Below are positions 16,727 to 25,625 of a stretch of DNA of 64,000 bases, piece after piece. The stretch spans positions 372,001-436,000 of the forward strand of contig NZ_CP135971.1 in the NCBI RefSeq assembly GCF_032463525.1, written 5' to 3'. The notes beneath the pieces are model-generated. The model did not search any database and was not told where the DNA came from. It saw nothing but the letters and a program-made list of their open reading frames with translations. Position 1 is the first letter of the stretch. Each line of letters starts with the position of its first letter. The position numbers and the translations under genes are program-made. This DNA comes from Pseudomonas sp. DTU_2021_1001937_2_SI_NGA_ILE_001. Its GTDB lineage: Bacteria; Pseudomonadota; Gammaproteobacteria; Pseudomonadales; Pseudomonadaceae.

Positions 16727-17461
16727 GTGAACGTCATGCAGTCAGATAAACACCTTGCGTTCGTCTATAACGGAAATTCCGTCAGGGAGCAACTCGCCAG
16801 ACTGGTCGCCATTGCCTTGCAATTGAGCGAACTCGAGCTGGTAGAAACGGACCGGCAAGCGATTTATTCAGCTGTCATCGACCGCGCCGAGGAGGATCTG
16901 CTGGCCGCCCGCAAGCGCGATCCCGCCTCACGTTTCAAACCGCTGGAGTGCCACCTGTCGGTGCATTCGGCGTTTTTCGCGGTGCTTTGCTATCGGGTGG
17001 GCCATGTGCTGATCGGTGCTGCAGAGGCGCCCACGGCGCATGTGATTGCCGCCATGCGCCTCGGGTTCGTGGCCCGCAGCCTGACCGGCATCGACATCCA
17101 TCCCGAGGCGCGGCTGGGCCGGCGCTTCGTGATCGACCACGGCTATGGCACGGTGATCGGCCAGACCGTAGAGGTCGGTGACGATGCCTACCTGCTCAAC
17201 GGCATCGTCCTGGGTGGACGCCGGATCGGTGATGCGCCGAACGGCAAGCGCCATCCAACCCTGGGCCATCGGGTGCAGATCGCGGCCAATTCGAAGATCC
17301 TCGGCCCGGTGAACATTGGCGATGACGTGATCATCGGTTCCGATGTGACCATCACCGAAGATATCGACGCGCAACAACATGTATTCATCAAGCGTGAGCG
17401 GCCGGCGATTCAGCGTCGGTCGCTGGCGCTCGCTGCCCGAGGGAAGTGTGAGCAATGCTGA
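16727..17461 (+). CDS. Serine O-acetyltransferase-like left-handed beta-helix enzyme
   Basis: This 244-residue CysE-type acyltransferase has an alpha-helical N-terminal part and hexapeptide repeats from about residue 120. Catalytic residues known from CysE are retained: Asp123 in GIDIHPEARLG, Asp137-His138 in VIDHGYG and His176 in KRHPTLG. GTG 16727, seven bases after GGGGGG, is used as the start; ATG 16736 is an alternative. The C-terminus differs from housekeeping CysE and ends CEQC. Its predicted product, O-acetylserine, is the substrate for the PLP enzyme encoded by the next gene, which overlaps it by seven bases. Housekeeping cysteine synthesis is unlikely to be its purpose in this setting. 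Confidence 0.87.
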   Translation: MNVMQSDKHLAFVYNGNSVREQLARLVAIALQLSELELVETDRQAIYSAVIDRAEEDLLAARKRDPASRFKPLECHLSVHSAFFAVLCYRVGHVLIGAAEAPTAHVIAAMRLGFVARSLTGIDIHPEARLGRRFVIDHGYGTVIGQTVEVGDDAYLLNGIVLGGRRIGDAPNGKRHPTLGHRVQIAANSKILGPVNIGDDVIIGSDVTITEDIDAQQHVFIKRERPAIQRRSLALAARGKCEQC

Positions 17462-18372
17462 CGGACTTGCAGAACCGCAGGACGCCGCTCATTCGAGCGG
17501 GGAACGTCTATGCCAAGCTGGAAATGTTCAACCGTGCCGGTAGCCACAAGGCCCGCGCCGCCGAGGCGGTGGTGCGCCAGGCCATTGCGGCGGGGCACCT
17601 GCAGCCCGGCGGGCGGCGCCGCATCCTGGAAAAGAGCGGTGGCAACTTTGGCATAGGCCTGGCTTTCGAGGCGCGAAAGTTCGATATCGGTGTCGACCTG
17701 GTCGTGGGCCTGTCGTTCTCGCGGGTCAAGATGGCCCTGTGCGAGGAATACGGTGCGCGTCTGGTCGGGCGGGACATGCTGCTGGCCGGCGCACAGCCGC
17801 GCGAAGTGATCGAGACCTTGCTGCGCGAGCAGCCGGATGACTACTTCTATACCGACCAGTTTTCCAACCCGGCCAATCTGGCCGCGCACTTCGACGGTAC
17901 CGGCCCGGAACTGCTGGCCCAGCTGCTGCCGCTGGGAGCCCTGGACCGCCCGGTGATGCTCATCGTCGCCGCCGGAACCGGGGCCAGCGCCGCCGGTATT
18001 TCGCGGCGCCTAAAGGCCGCCTTGCCGGACGTGACGGTGGTGCTCAACGAGCCGCAGCAATGCTGCTATGTCGAAGGGGTGTTCGGTGACCATGCGCAGA
18101 AGGGCACGGCGGTCGGCGTGCGCCCGCCGTTTCTCGATCTGGCCATGGTCGACCATATCGAAAAAGTCAGTGATGCCGAGGCACGCGAAGGCCAGCGCCT
18201 GTTCGCGGCGGCCACCGGCCTGTATCCGGGCCCCTCGTCGGGCGCCAACTATTTCCTGGCGCAGCGCTGGGCTGACGCCTACCCCGATTATCTGGTTGTG
18301 ACCCTCATCTACGACGCCGGCGAAGGCTATCTGGAAGCCTTGCCCGAGCAGGAGATTCGCCATGCAAGCTAG
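17455..18372 (+). CDS. Cysteine-synthase-like PLP enzyme with altered substrate loop
   Basis: This 305-residue fold-type II PLP enzyme resembles O-acetylserine sulfhydrylase. The PLP lysine is Lys32 in FNRAGSHKARA. The substrate-carboxylate loop, TSGNTG in CysK, reads SGGNFG (61-66), and the phosphate-binding GTGGT loop reads GTGAS. It therefore probably catalyses a beta-replacement on O-acetylserine (made by the preceding gene) with a nucleophile other than sulfide, or on another substrate. Paralogues doing this include SbnA (diaminopropionate) and plant mimosine/cyanoalanine synthases. It overlaps the genes on both sides (7 and 11 bases), so the three are tightly coupled. The product is unknown. 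Confidence 0.87.
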   Translation: MLTDLQNRRTPLIRAGNVYAKLEMFNRAGSHKARAAEAVVRQAIAAGHLQPGGRRRILEKSGGNFGIGLAFEARKFDIGVDLVVGLSFSRVKMALCEEYGARLVGRDMLLAGAQPREVIETLLREQPDDYFYTDQFSNPANLAAHFDGTGPELLAQLLPLGALDRPVMLIVAAGTGASAAGISRRLKAALPDVTVVLNEPQQCCYVEGVFGDHAQKGTAVGVRPPFLDLAMVDHIEKVSDAEAREGQRLFAAATGLYPGPSSGANYFLAQRWADAYPDYLVVTLIYDAGEGYLEALPEQEIRHAS

Positions 18373-19204
18373 TTCTGTCAAAGCCCGCACTGCGTTCGAG
18401 CAGTTCGAATACGACGGTTGGGAGAAGGTCGCCAGCGCCTACCATGCCGCCTGGGGGCATACCACCAGCCCGTTCATCGAGCCGATGCTGGAAAAGGCCG
18501 GCCTGTTCCCCGGCGCCCAGGTGCTGGATGTCGCCACCGGGCCAGGCTATGGCGCCGGTCTGGCGGCGGCGGCTGGCGCCAGCGTGGTCGCGGTCGACTT
18601 CAGTGAAGCCATGCTCGAGCATGCCCGCCAGCTGCATCCGCAGATCGATTTTCAGTTCGGCGATGTGCACGCCTTGCCCTTCGAGCACGAGAGCTTCGAT
18701 GCAGTGTTCTCGAACTTCGGCGTGCAGCACTTTTCCGATCCGCAGCGCGCCTTTGCCGAGGTGGCGCGGGTGTTGCGGGCCAACGGCACCTGGGCCTTCA
18801 CCCTGTGGGCGCCCGACTCGCTCAACAAGGCCGGTGATGTGCTTAACAAGGCGCTGGACGAGCATGCCCAAGTGGCCTCGCCGGTTCCTCCAGGGCCGGC
18901 CTATCACGAACTGGACAACTTCTCCTCGCTGGTGCGGCTGCTGGAGCAGGCCGGTTTCGACAAGGGCTCGGTGACCCGCAAGCTGGTCCAGCACACCTGG
19001 CTGATGCGCGACCCGGCCGAGCTGTTCAATTCCGAGCGGGTCGGCTCGGTGCGCTCCGGAGCGCGCCTGCGCGAGCAGCCAGCGGCGGTCCAGGCACGCA
19101 TCGGCCAGGCCATGACCGAGTCGATCCGTCTCGATTATCGCCACGGTGACGGCTTCGGCCTGCCGATGGCCGCTTATGTGGTGTCGGCGACACGACGCGC
19201 CTGA
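18362..19204 (+). CDS. SAM-dependent methyltransferase (UbiE/class I type)
   Basis: This 280-residue class I methyltransferase has motif I VLDVATGPGYG (54-64) and the acidic motif II VVAVDFSEAMLEHA. The post-motif FGDVHALPFEHESFDAVFSNFGVQHF is read here as GDVHALPF and SNFGVQHF. It overlaps the PLP-enzyme gene by 11 bases. Methyltransferases of this branch act on small molecules; in this operon the acceptor is probably the amino acid made by the PLP enzyme (inference). It is followed, after 61 bases, by the AzlC gene. Confidence 0.9.
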   Translation: MQASSVKARTAFEQFEYDGWEKVASAYHAAWGHTTSPFIEPMLEKAGLFPGAQVLDVATGPGYGAGLAAAAGASVVAVDFSEAMLEHARQLHPQIDFQFGDVHALPFEHESFDAVFSNFGVQHFSDPQRAFAEVARVLRANGTWAFTLWAPDSLNKAGDVLNKALDEHAQVASPVPPGPAYHELDNFSSLVRLLEQAGFDKGSVTRKLVQHTWLMRDPAELFNSERVGSVRSGARLREQPAAVQARIGQAMTESIRLDYRHGDGFGLPMAAYVVSATRRA

Positions 19205-19265
19205 CGCAGCCTGCATCTGCCCGTTGCCTGACGGGCAGCTGCCTCATGACAACAGGGATCGGACC

Positions 19266-20000
19266 ATGACAGCCACCCATACCGCCGCCATCAGGCGTTC
19301 GGCCTTCATCGACGGGGCGATTGCCTGCGGCCCTACCATTCTCGGCTATTGGAGCATCGGCTTTGCCGCTGGCGCCATTGGTGCCATCTCCGGCTTCAGC
19401 CCAGGCGAGGTGACCCTGCTGGCGATGCTGCTCTATGCCGGCTCGGCACAGTTTCTCTTCTATTCCATGTGGATCGGCGGTGCGGGCAGCCTGGCCATTG
19501 TCCTGGCGGTGCTGCTGGTCAATATCCGCTACCTGCTGATGAGTTCTTACCTGGCGCGCTATTTCAACGGCCTGAGCCGTTGGCAGAAGTTCGTCAGCGG
19601 CATGCTGCTCACCGATGAAACCTTCGGCGTGGCAGCCCAGCAGGCGGCCCGCCAGGAGAAGATTCCGTTCTGGTGGATGTTCGGCCTCAACGGCGCGGCC
19701 TACCTCAACTGGATCGTCGCCAACGTGCTGGGCGCCGTTTTCGCCCGTTCGATCCCCGAAGTCTTTGCGCACCGTTTGGGGTTCAGCCTGACGGCGATGT
19801 TCATCGGCCTGATCGTGCTGACCTGGTCGGCCAGCCGGCACCGCAAGCTGGAGATCGTGGCGATGCTGATTTCCGCTGCGGTGATCCTGGCCAGTCTGGG
19901 CTTCATTGACGTCAACCTCTCGCTGCTGCTGGCCACCGCAGTGGCTGCGACCGTCTGCGCCGCGTTGCTGCGTGTGTTTCCTGCGGAGGGCAGGGCATGA
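19266..20000 (+). CDS. azlC: AzlC-type branched-chain/amino-acid exporter large subunit
   Basis: This 244-residue inner-membrane protein starts at ATG 19266 (CAGGGATCGGACC upstream) and has about six hydrophobic segments. Family marks are GPTILGYWSIGFAAGAI split across helix 1, LLYAGSAQFLF and the NIRYLLMSSYLARYF region. AzlC works with AzlD to export amino acids such as branched-chain amino acids, azaleucine or selenomethionine in other bacteria. It overlaps the AzlD gene by four bases (ATGA). Its place after three biosynthetic genes suggests that their amino-acid product is exported. Confidence 0.93.
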   Translation: MTATHTAAIRRSAFIDGAIACGPTILGYWSIGFAAGAIGAISGFSPGEVTLLAMLLYAGSAQFLFYSMWIGGAGSLAIVLAVLLVNIRYLLMSSYLARYFNGLSRWQKFVSGMLLTDETFGVAAQQAARQEKIPFWWMFGLNGAAYLNWIVANVLGAVFARSIPEVFAHRLGFSLTAMFIGLIVLTWSASRHRKLEIVAMLISAAVILASLGFIDVNLSLLLATAVAATVCAALLRVFPAEGRA

Positions 20001-20314
20001 TCGCTGACCCCTTTTTGCTGACAGTGATTGCCTGTGCGGCACTGACCATCGCCGTGCGCGCCTTGCCCATTGTGTTCCTGGCCGGCGTGTCGCTGCCGCG
20101 CTTCGCCCTCGACTGGCTGGGCTTCGTGCCCTGCGCGATCATGGTCGCCATCGTGGTCCTTGAACTGGCTGGGCATGCCGACAAGCCGGGTGGCCTGCTG
20201 CCGGCGCTGCTGGCGAGTCTGGTCGCGACGGCGTTGGCCCTGGTCAGCCGTAGTCTGTTCGCCACTGTATTAGGTGGGGTGGGTTTCTACCTGGCGTGGT
20301 TTCTGATCGGCTGA
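19997..20314 (+). CDS. azlD: AzlD-type exporter small subunit
   Basis: This 105-residue membrane protein with four hydrophobic stretches has the AzlD motifs AVRALPIVFLAG and FVPCAIMVAIVV. It is coupled to AzlC by a four-base overlap and ends the operon. The following 231 bases up to the CHASE kinase gene show no gene and no clear terminator. Confidence 0.92.
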   Translation: MIADPFLLTVIACAALTIAVRALPIVFLAGVSLPRFALDWLGFVPCAIMVAIVVLELAGHADKPGGLLPALLASLVATALALVSRSLFATVLGGVGFYLAWFLIG

Positions 20315-20545
20315 CGAACAGGGCTTACCCAGGCAAGGCACTTTGATATTGTTTTGCCGGTGATGGAGGTGTGTGTACTGGCGCGCCGGGTAAGACAATC
20401 TACGCTAGAGATCAAACACGTGATCAGCGCCATATAGCCCCAATCCTGTTCGCGTATCAGGCCCGACAGGCGGGCGACAGGGACTTGACCCGGCAGCGCG
20501 GACAGTGGCCATGAAGGGCCATGCAGGCAAGGGAGCATGCAGTGG

Positions 20546-23500
20546 ATGAAGACCAATTCGCTCAAGTGGCTGTGTGGCTGGACGTCGCTGGTCCTGCTGG
20601 CGGGGCTGGCGCTTAGCTGGTTCGCCAGCCATGAGCAGGCCAAGGCCATCGAGCGTTATGTGATGATGGCGCTCAAGGATGCCGGGCAGGGCATCGCCGA
20701 CGATCTGCAGACCCGCCTGAGGGTCTATGAATACCGCTTGCGCGGGTTGCGCGGCGCGATCCACATGATGAACCCGGAGGACATAAGCGGCAGCCAGATG
20801 AGCCGCTACAGCCAGGGCCGCAACATCGAGAAAGAGTATCCGGGGGCCAGTGGCTTCGGTTTCATCCGTCGTGTGCCACAGAACAAGGAGGGAGACTTCC
20901 TGCGCGCCGTACGCGCCGATGGTCGGCCGGATTTTGCCCTCAGCCGTTTCAGTGCCCATCAGGGTGACCGCTACATCATCCAGTTCATCGACCCTTCCGT
21001 ACGCAACATCCAGGCTCTGGGTCTGGATATCGCCTCTGAGCCGCGTCGTCGCGATGCTGCCATCCAGGCCATGCGCAGCGGCCAGGCAACACTTTCGGCG
21101 CCGATCACCCTGCAACAGAGCAATGAAGAGCGTCTGCGGGCGTTCCTGTTCCTGTTGCCGGTTTACAGCACGCCGGAAACGCCGCCCGACGTTGCACAGC
21201 GCGAGGCGTCCGCCATCGGCTGGACCTACGCGCCGCTGGCCATGAGCGAGGTCATGGCCAGCCTCGATCCCGCCAATCATCGCCTGCACCTGACCCTGTA
21301 CGACGTCAGCGATGGTCGGCAACTGATCTATCAGACCCATGACGATGAACCGGAGCCGGAAGTCGTCCAGGTGTACGCTTTCGAACGCGAGATCTATGGC
21401 CGGGTATGGCGCATGGAGGTCGGGGCCCATCCCATGTTCATCGCCGCCCTGGACCTGGTACCCCCGGCCCGGGTGTTTTTCATTGGCATGCTGGCCACGC
21501 TGCTGCTGACCGCAATGGTCGGCAACCTGATGCTGTCACGCCTGCGCAAGCACGAGGTGATCGCCGGTCAGGCACGTCTGGCCACCATCGTCGAGAACTC
21601 CAGCGATGCAATCATCGGTGAAGCCCTGGATGGGCGGATCATCACCTGGAACCGCGCCGCCGAGCAGATGTTCGGTTACACCGAGGACGAGGTGCTGGGT
21701 CGCCCGTTGGCGCCCTTGCTGGTGCCATTGTCACGGGTGCACGAGGATGAACAGCTGCTCGAACGCGTGGCGCGTGGCGAGCGCGGCTCGACCCTGGAAA
21801 CCCAGCGCTTGCACAAGGAAGGCCGGTTGATCGACGTGACCATCACCTGCAGCCTGATCCGCGAGGCGGACGGCAGCATTCTTGGCGCGGCAAAAATGAT
21901 GCACGACATCACCGACCGCAAGCGCGTCGAGCGCTACCTGATGGAGTTCAATGCCGAACTGGAACAACAGGTCAACGAACGCACCGCCGAACTGACACGG
22001 GTGGCCGGTTTGCTGCAGGCGGTACTCGATGCGTCTTCGGAAGTCTCCATCATCGCCACCGATACCGAGGGGCGCGTCGTGGTGTTCAACCGCGGCGCGG
22101 AATTGCTGCTTGGCTATTCGAACCAGGAGATCGTCGGGCAGAAAACCGCCGTAGGGTTCCACCTGCGTGCCGAGATGGATGCTCGTTCGCTGGAACTGAG
22201 CCGCGAATACGGCATCCTCATCGAGGGCGTCGACGTATTCACCTTCAAGGCCCAGCTGGAAGGCGCGGAAACCCGCCAGTGGACCTACGTGCGCAAGGAC
22301 GGCTCGCACGTCCAGGTGTCGATGGTGATCACTCCGATCCGTACCGAAGCGGGCGAGATCATTGGCCATCTGGCCATTGCCCAGGACATCACCGAGCGCC
22401 TGCGCCATAGCGCCGAACTCAATGATGCCAAGTCCATCGCCGAAGCCGCCAACGCCGCCAAGAGCCTGTTCCTGGCCAACATGAGCCATGAGATCCGCAC
22501 CCCGATGAACGCGGTGATAGGCATCGCCCACCTGTTGCAGAACACCCCCTTGAACGAGCAGCAGCGGCAGCTGCTGACCAAGCTGCAGATCGCCGGACGC
22601 ACGCTGCTGGGCATCATCAACGACATCCTCGACATCGCCAAGATCGAAGCGGGCGAGATGCGCCTGGAAAGCAACCCCTTCAGCCCCCGGCAACTGCTCG
22701 GCGAGCTTAACGAGCTGTTTACCTCCCAGGCCCAGGAAAAGGGCCTGCGTTTTTCCGTCAAGGGCGCGGGGCAACTGCCGAACCTGCTGATTGGCGATGC
22801 CTTGCGGGTCAACCAGATCCTCATGAACCTGGTGGGCAATGCCCTCAAGTTCACCACCCAGGGCGGCGTCGAGGTGAGCGCCAGCCGCGAGAGCGGTGAT
22901 GCCGAGCACTGCTGGCTGCGTTTCAGCGTGCAGGACACCGGCTGTGGTATCGCCGCCGATGTGCTGGGTCAGCTGTTTTCGCCGTTCACCCAGGCCGACG
23001 CTTCCACAACACGCCGCTTCGGCGGCACCGGCCTGGGCCTGTCGGTGGTGCGTGGGCTGGCCGAGCAGATGGGCGGCGAAGTGGGTGTGCGCAGCGAATT
23101 GGGCATGGGCAGCGAGTTCTGGGTGCGCTTGCCGTTTCGCATCGGCCAGAGTGACGTGGAACCGGCTGTGCCGGGCAGCAACCTGGAAGTGCTGGTGCTC
23201 AGCGACAACGTGCAATCCTCCCAGGCCTTGCAACGCCTGTGCCGTGGCCTGGGCTGGCGGGTCTGCAGCCCGCCCGGTGAAGAAGCACTGCAACCCTTGC
23301 TCGACGAGCGTCGGCAACGCAGCGGCCCGCTGCCGGACGTCCTGTTGCTCGACTGGCAGCAGGTGCAGCCTGGTGAGCTGCAACGGGTTCGTGAAATCGC
23401 CGGCCTGCCGGTCATCCTGGTAACCCGCGTCGGTACAGAGCAGGCCGTCGCCGATCTGCCGGTCGACTGGCTGTTGCTCAAGCCACTGGACAGTTCGGCG

Positions 23501-24604
23501 CTGTTCAACGCCGTCAATGCTTGCATCGCCCGGTGCCAGGGCAGTACCGCGCGGGTCATCCAGGCGACCCGCCTGGACACCAGCGTGACCCGTTGGCTCA
23601 GCGGCCTGGAGCTGCTGCTGGTCGACGACAGCGAGATCAACCTGGAAGTGGCCAGCCTGCTGCTCGAGCAGCAGGGCGCCAAGGTGCATACCTGCACCAA
23701 CGGGTTGCAGGCCCTGGAGCGTTTGCGCCAGGCGCCGGAGTTCTTCGATGCGGTGCTGATGGATGTGCAGATGCCGGAGATGGACGGCTACGAAGCCACT
23801 CGGCGCTTGCGCGGCGACCTGGGCCTGACCCGCCTGCCGGTACTGGCCTTGACCGCCGGGGCACTGGCCGAAGAGCGACGCCAGGCCGAGCAGGCCGGGA
23901 TGGATGATTTCCTCACCAAGCCTCTGGATCCGGCGGCACTGATCCGCGCCATCCGCCAGGCGGTGGAGCGCGTGCGCGGTGTACCGCTGCAGGTCAGTCA
24001 GGTTCCGCAGTCGTCTGCGCAGGGCGGTGACTGGCCGCAGATCGACGGCATCGACAGTCAGGAAGTGGCCACCCGCCTGGGGCACGATGTGGAGCTGTTC
24101 CTGTCGTCCTTGAAACGCTTCTTCGCCGAGTTCGCCGGCTTCGGTGACGTATCGACCATCCAGCAGCGCGCCATCGGTGAGCCCATGGTGGTGGCGGCCG
24201 AGCTACACAAGCTGCGGGGTGTGGCGAACCTGCTGGGTGCCCGGGAACTGGGGCGCCTGGCGGCGCAGGCCGAGACGGCCCTGCGAGAGTCTGCCGATGC
24301 CGCGCCCAGCCTGCACGGATTGACCGAGGCTTATCATGAGCTGCGTGAACAGACTGCCGCGCTGCAGGTTTCCAGCCTGCCGGCGCCGCAAGCCGAGGCG
24401 GACCCGGAGACGGCCCGCGAAGCACTGGCCCGCCTGCGCGAGTCGCTTGGCCAGCGTGACCTCGCCGCCCTGGACCTGTTCGCCCTGGCCGCACCGGCGT
24501 TGCAGGCTTCAGCCGGTCGACCGCTGGTCGAACAGCTCTGGCAGGCCGTCGAGGGCCTCGAGTTCGAGCGTGCCCTGAATCTGCTCGAACGTGCCGATCT
24601 TTGA
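20546..24604 (+). CDS. CHASE-domain hybrid histidine kinase with pseudo-receiver, receiver and Hpt
   Basis: This is a 1352-residue membrane hybrid kinase. ATG 20546 is preferred because AAGGGAG lies ten bases upstream; ATG 20537 is only one base from it. Order: TM1 (about 10-26), a periplasmic CHASE domain (about 60-260), TM2 (about 310-330), two PAS domains, HisKA with His648 in NMSHEIRTPMN, HATPase (DTGCGIA, GTGLGLSV), and a degenerate receiver (LVLSDN with Asp936 in LLLDW). A full receiver follows (LLVDDSE, Asp1073 in LMDVQMPEMDG), then an Hpt domain with His1221 in ELHKLRGVANLLG. CHASE domains sense small extracellular ligands. The adjacent receiver-GGDEF protein is a likely phosphorelay target. 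Confidence 0.93.
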   Translation: MKTNSLKWLCGWTSLVLLAGLALSWFASHEQAKAIERYVMMALKDAGQGIADDLQTRLRVYEYRLRGLRGAIHMMNPEDISGSQMSRYSQGRNIEKEYPGASGFGFIRRVPQNKEGDFLRAVRADGRPDFALSRFSAHQGDRYIIQFIDPSVRNIQALGLDIASEPRRRDAAIQAMRSGQATLSAPITLQQSNEERLRAFLFLLPVYSTPETPPDVAQREASAIGWTYAPLAMSEVMASLDPANHRLHLTLYDVSDGRQLIYQTHDDEPEPEVVQVYAFEREIYGRVWRMEVGAHPMFIAALDLVPPARVFFIGMLATLLLTAMVGNLMLSRLRKHEVIAGQARLATIVENSSDAIIGEALDGRIITWNRAAEQMFGYTEDEVLGRPLAPLLVPLSRVHEDEQLLERVARGERGSTLETQRLHKEGRLIDVTITCSLIREADGSILGAAKMMHDITDRKRVERYLMEFNAELEQQVNERTAELTRVAGLLQAVLDASSEVSIIATDTEGRVVVFNRGAELLLGYSNQEIVGQKTAVGFHLRAEMDARSLELSREYGILIEGVDVFTFKAQLEGAETRQWTYVRKDGSHVQVSMVITPIRTEAGEIIGHLAIAQDITERLRHSAELNDAKSIAEAANAAKSLFLANMSHEIRTPMNAVIGIAHLLQNTPLNEQQRQLLTKLQIAGRTLLGIINDILDIAKIEAGEMRLESNPFSPRQLLGELNELFTSQAQEKGLRFSVKGAGQLPNLLIGDALRVNQILMNLVGNALKFTTQGGVEVSASRESGDAEHCWLRFSVQDTGCGIAADVLGQLFSPFTQADASTTRRFGGTGLGLSVVRGLAEQMGGEVGVRSELGMGSEFWVRLPFRIGQSDVEPAVPGSNLEVLVLSDNVQSSQALQRLCRGLGWRVCSPPGEEALQPLLDERRQRSGPLPDVLLLDWQQVQPGELQRVREIAGLPVILVTRVGTEQAVADLPVDWLLLKPLDSSALFNAVNACIARCQGSTARVIQATRLDTSVTRWLSGLELLLVDDSEINLEVASLLLEQQGAKVHTCTNGLQALERLRQAPEFFDAVLMDVQMPEMDGYEATRRLRGDLGLTRLPVLALTAGALAEERRQAEQAGMDDFLTKPLDPAALIRAIRQAVERVRGVPLQVSQVPQSSAQGGDWPQIDGIDSQEVATRLGHDVELFLSSLKRFFAEFAGFGDVSTIQQRAIGEPMVVAAELHKLRGVANLLGARELGRLAAQAETALRESADAAPSLHGLTEAYHELREQTAALQVSSLPAPQAEADPETAREALARLRESLGQRDLAALDLFALAAPALQASAGRPLVEQLWQAVEGLEFERALNLLERADL

Positions 24605-24635
24605 AGGGCAAACAGGGAATGGAGAAACAGACGTA

Positions 24636-25604
24636 ATGGAACCGACCCCCAGCCTGCTGATCGTCGATGACGACATTTCCGCTATCCGGGTGCTGAGCAA
24701 AGTGTTGCAGGGCCTGGGGCAGATTCGCTTCGCCACCGGCGGCGAACAGGCATTGCGCATGATCCAGGAGCAGCGTCCCGACCTGATCCTGCTCGATGCC
24801 GAAATGCCGGGTATGAGCGGCTTCGAGGTGTGCCGAACCGTCAAGAGCGACCCGCTGCTGCAGGATGTGCCGGTGATCTTCATCACCAGCCATACCCAGA
24901 CCCGCGTCGAGGAGCAGGGCCTGGCGCTGGGGGCGGTGGATTTCATTGGCAAGCCGGTGCAGCCGGCGATCGTCACTGCCCGGGTCAAGACCCATCTGCG
25001 CCTCAAAATGGCCATGGATCGTCTCAACCGCCTGGCACAGACCGACGGCCTGACCGGCCTGGCCAACCGCCGCCTGCTGGACGAGGCCATCGGGCGCGAA
25101 TGGTCGCGGGCCAGGCGCAACCAGGGCGCCTTCTCGCTGTTGCTGCTGGATATCGACTATTTCAAGCGCTACAACGACCGCTACGGTCATTTACAGGGCG
25201 ACGAGTGCCTGATTGCCGTGGCTCATGCACTCAAGGGCTGTGTGCATCGTTCTACTGACCTGGTGGCACGCTATGGTGGCGAGGAGTTCGTCATCCTGCT
25301 TCCGGATACGGGGGCCGAAGGCGCCCGCCAGATGGCGCAGGAGGTGGTCGAGACCGTCCAGGGGCTGGAGCGCGTGCACGAAGCCAGTGAGTATGGACGG
25401 GTGACGGTATCGGTGGGCGCGGCCAGCCTGGAAGCCGGGGTCAACTGCCCAGCCCGCTCGACACCGCCAGTGCCCCCCGAAACCATTGTGGTGGCGCTGC
25501 TCGCACAAGCCGACCGGGCGCTTTACCAGGCCAAGGATGGCGGGCGCAACACCAGTCGTTTCGTCGCCCTCACACCGCCGCTGCCCGGTGAGGCTGCAAT
25601 GTGA
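24636..25604 (+). CDS. Response regulator diguanylate cyclase (REC-GGDEF)
   Basis: This 322-residue protein starts at ATG 24636. The N-terminal receiver (LLIVDDDISAIRVL, phosphoacceptor in LILLDAEMPGMSG, Lys in FIGKPVQ) is followed by a GGDEF domain with the catalytic ARYGGEEF. The inhibitory RxxD site (RSTD) is five residues upstream, so it should make c-di-GMP and be product-inhibited. A short insertion with Pro/Ala/Thr (CPARSTPPVPPE) lies near the C-terminal helix. It follows the CHASE hybrid kinase by 31 bases and is probably phosphorylated from that kinase's Hpt domain, linking an external signal to c-di-GMP level. Confidence 0.93.
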   Translation: MEPTPSLLIVDDDISAIRVLSKVLQGLGQIRFATGGEQALRMIQEQRPDLILLDAEMPGMSGFEVCRTVKSDPLLQDVPVIFITSHTQTRVEEQGLALGAVDFIGKPVQPAIVTARVKTHLRLKMAMDRLNRLAQTDGLTGLANRRLLDEAIGREWSRARRNQGAFSLLLLDIDYFKRYNDRYGHLQGDECLIAVAHALKGCVHRSTDLVARYGGEEFVILLPDTGAEGARQMAQEVVETVQGLERVHEASEYGRVTVSVGAASLEAGVNCPARSTPPVPPETIVVALLAQADRALYQAKDGGRNTSRFVALTPPLPGEAAM

Positions 25605-25625
25605 CGCCCGCTGGCACGCTGCCGT

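Noticed and set aside
21731..24085. A 784-codon open frame on the minus strand inside the CHASE hybrid kinase.
   Set aside because: Shadow frame; the plus-strand kinase motifs are unambiguous.
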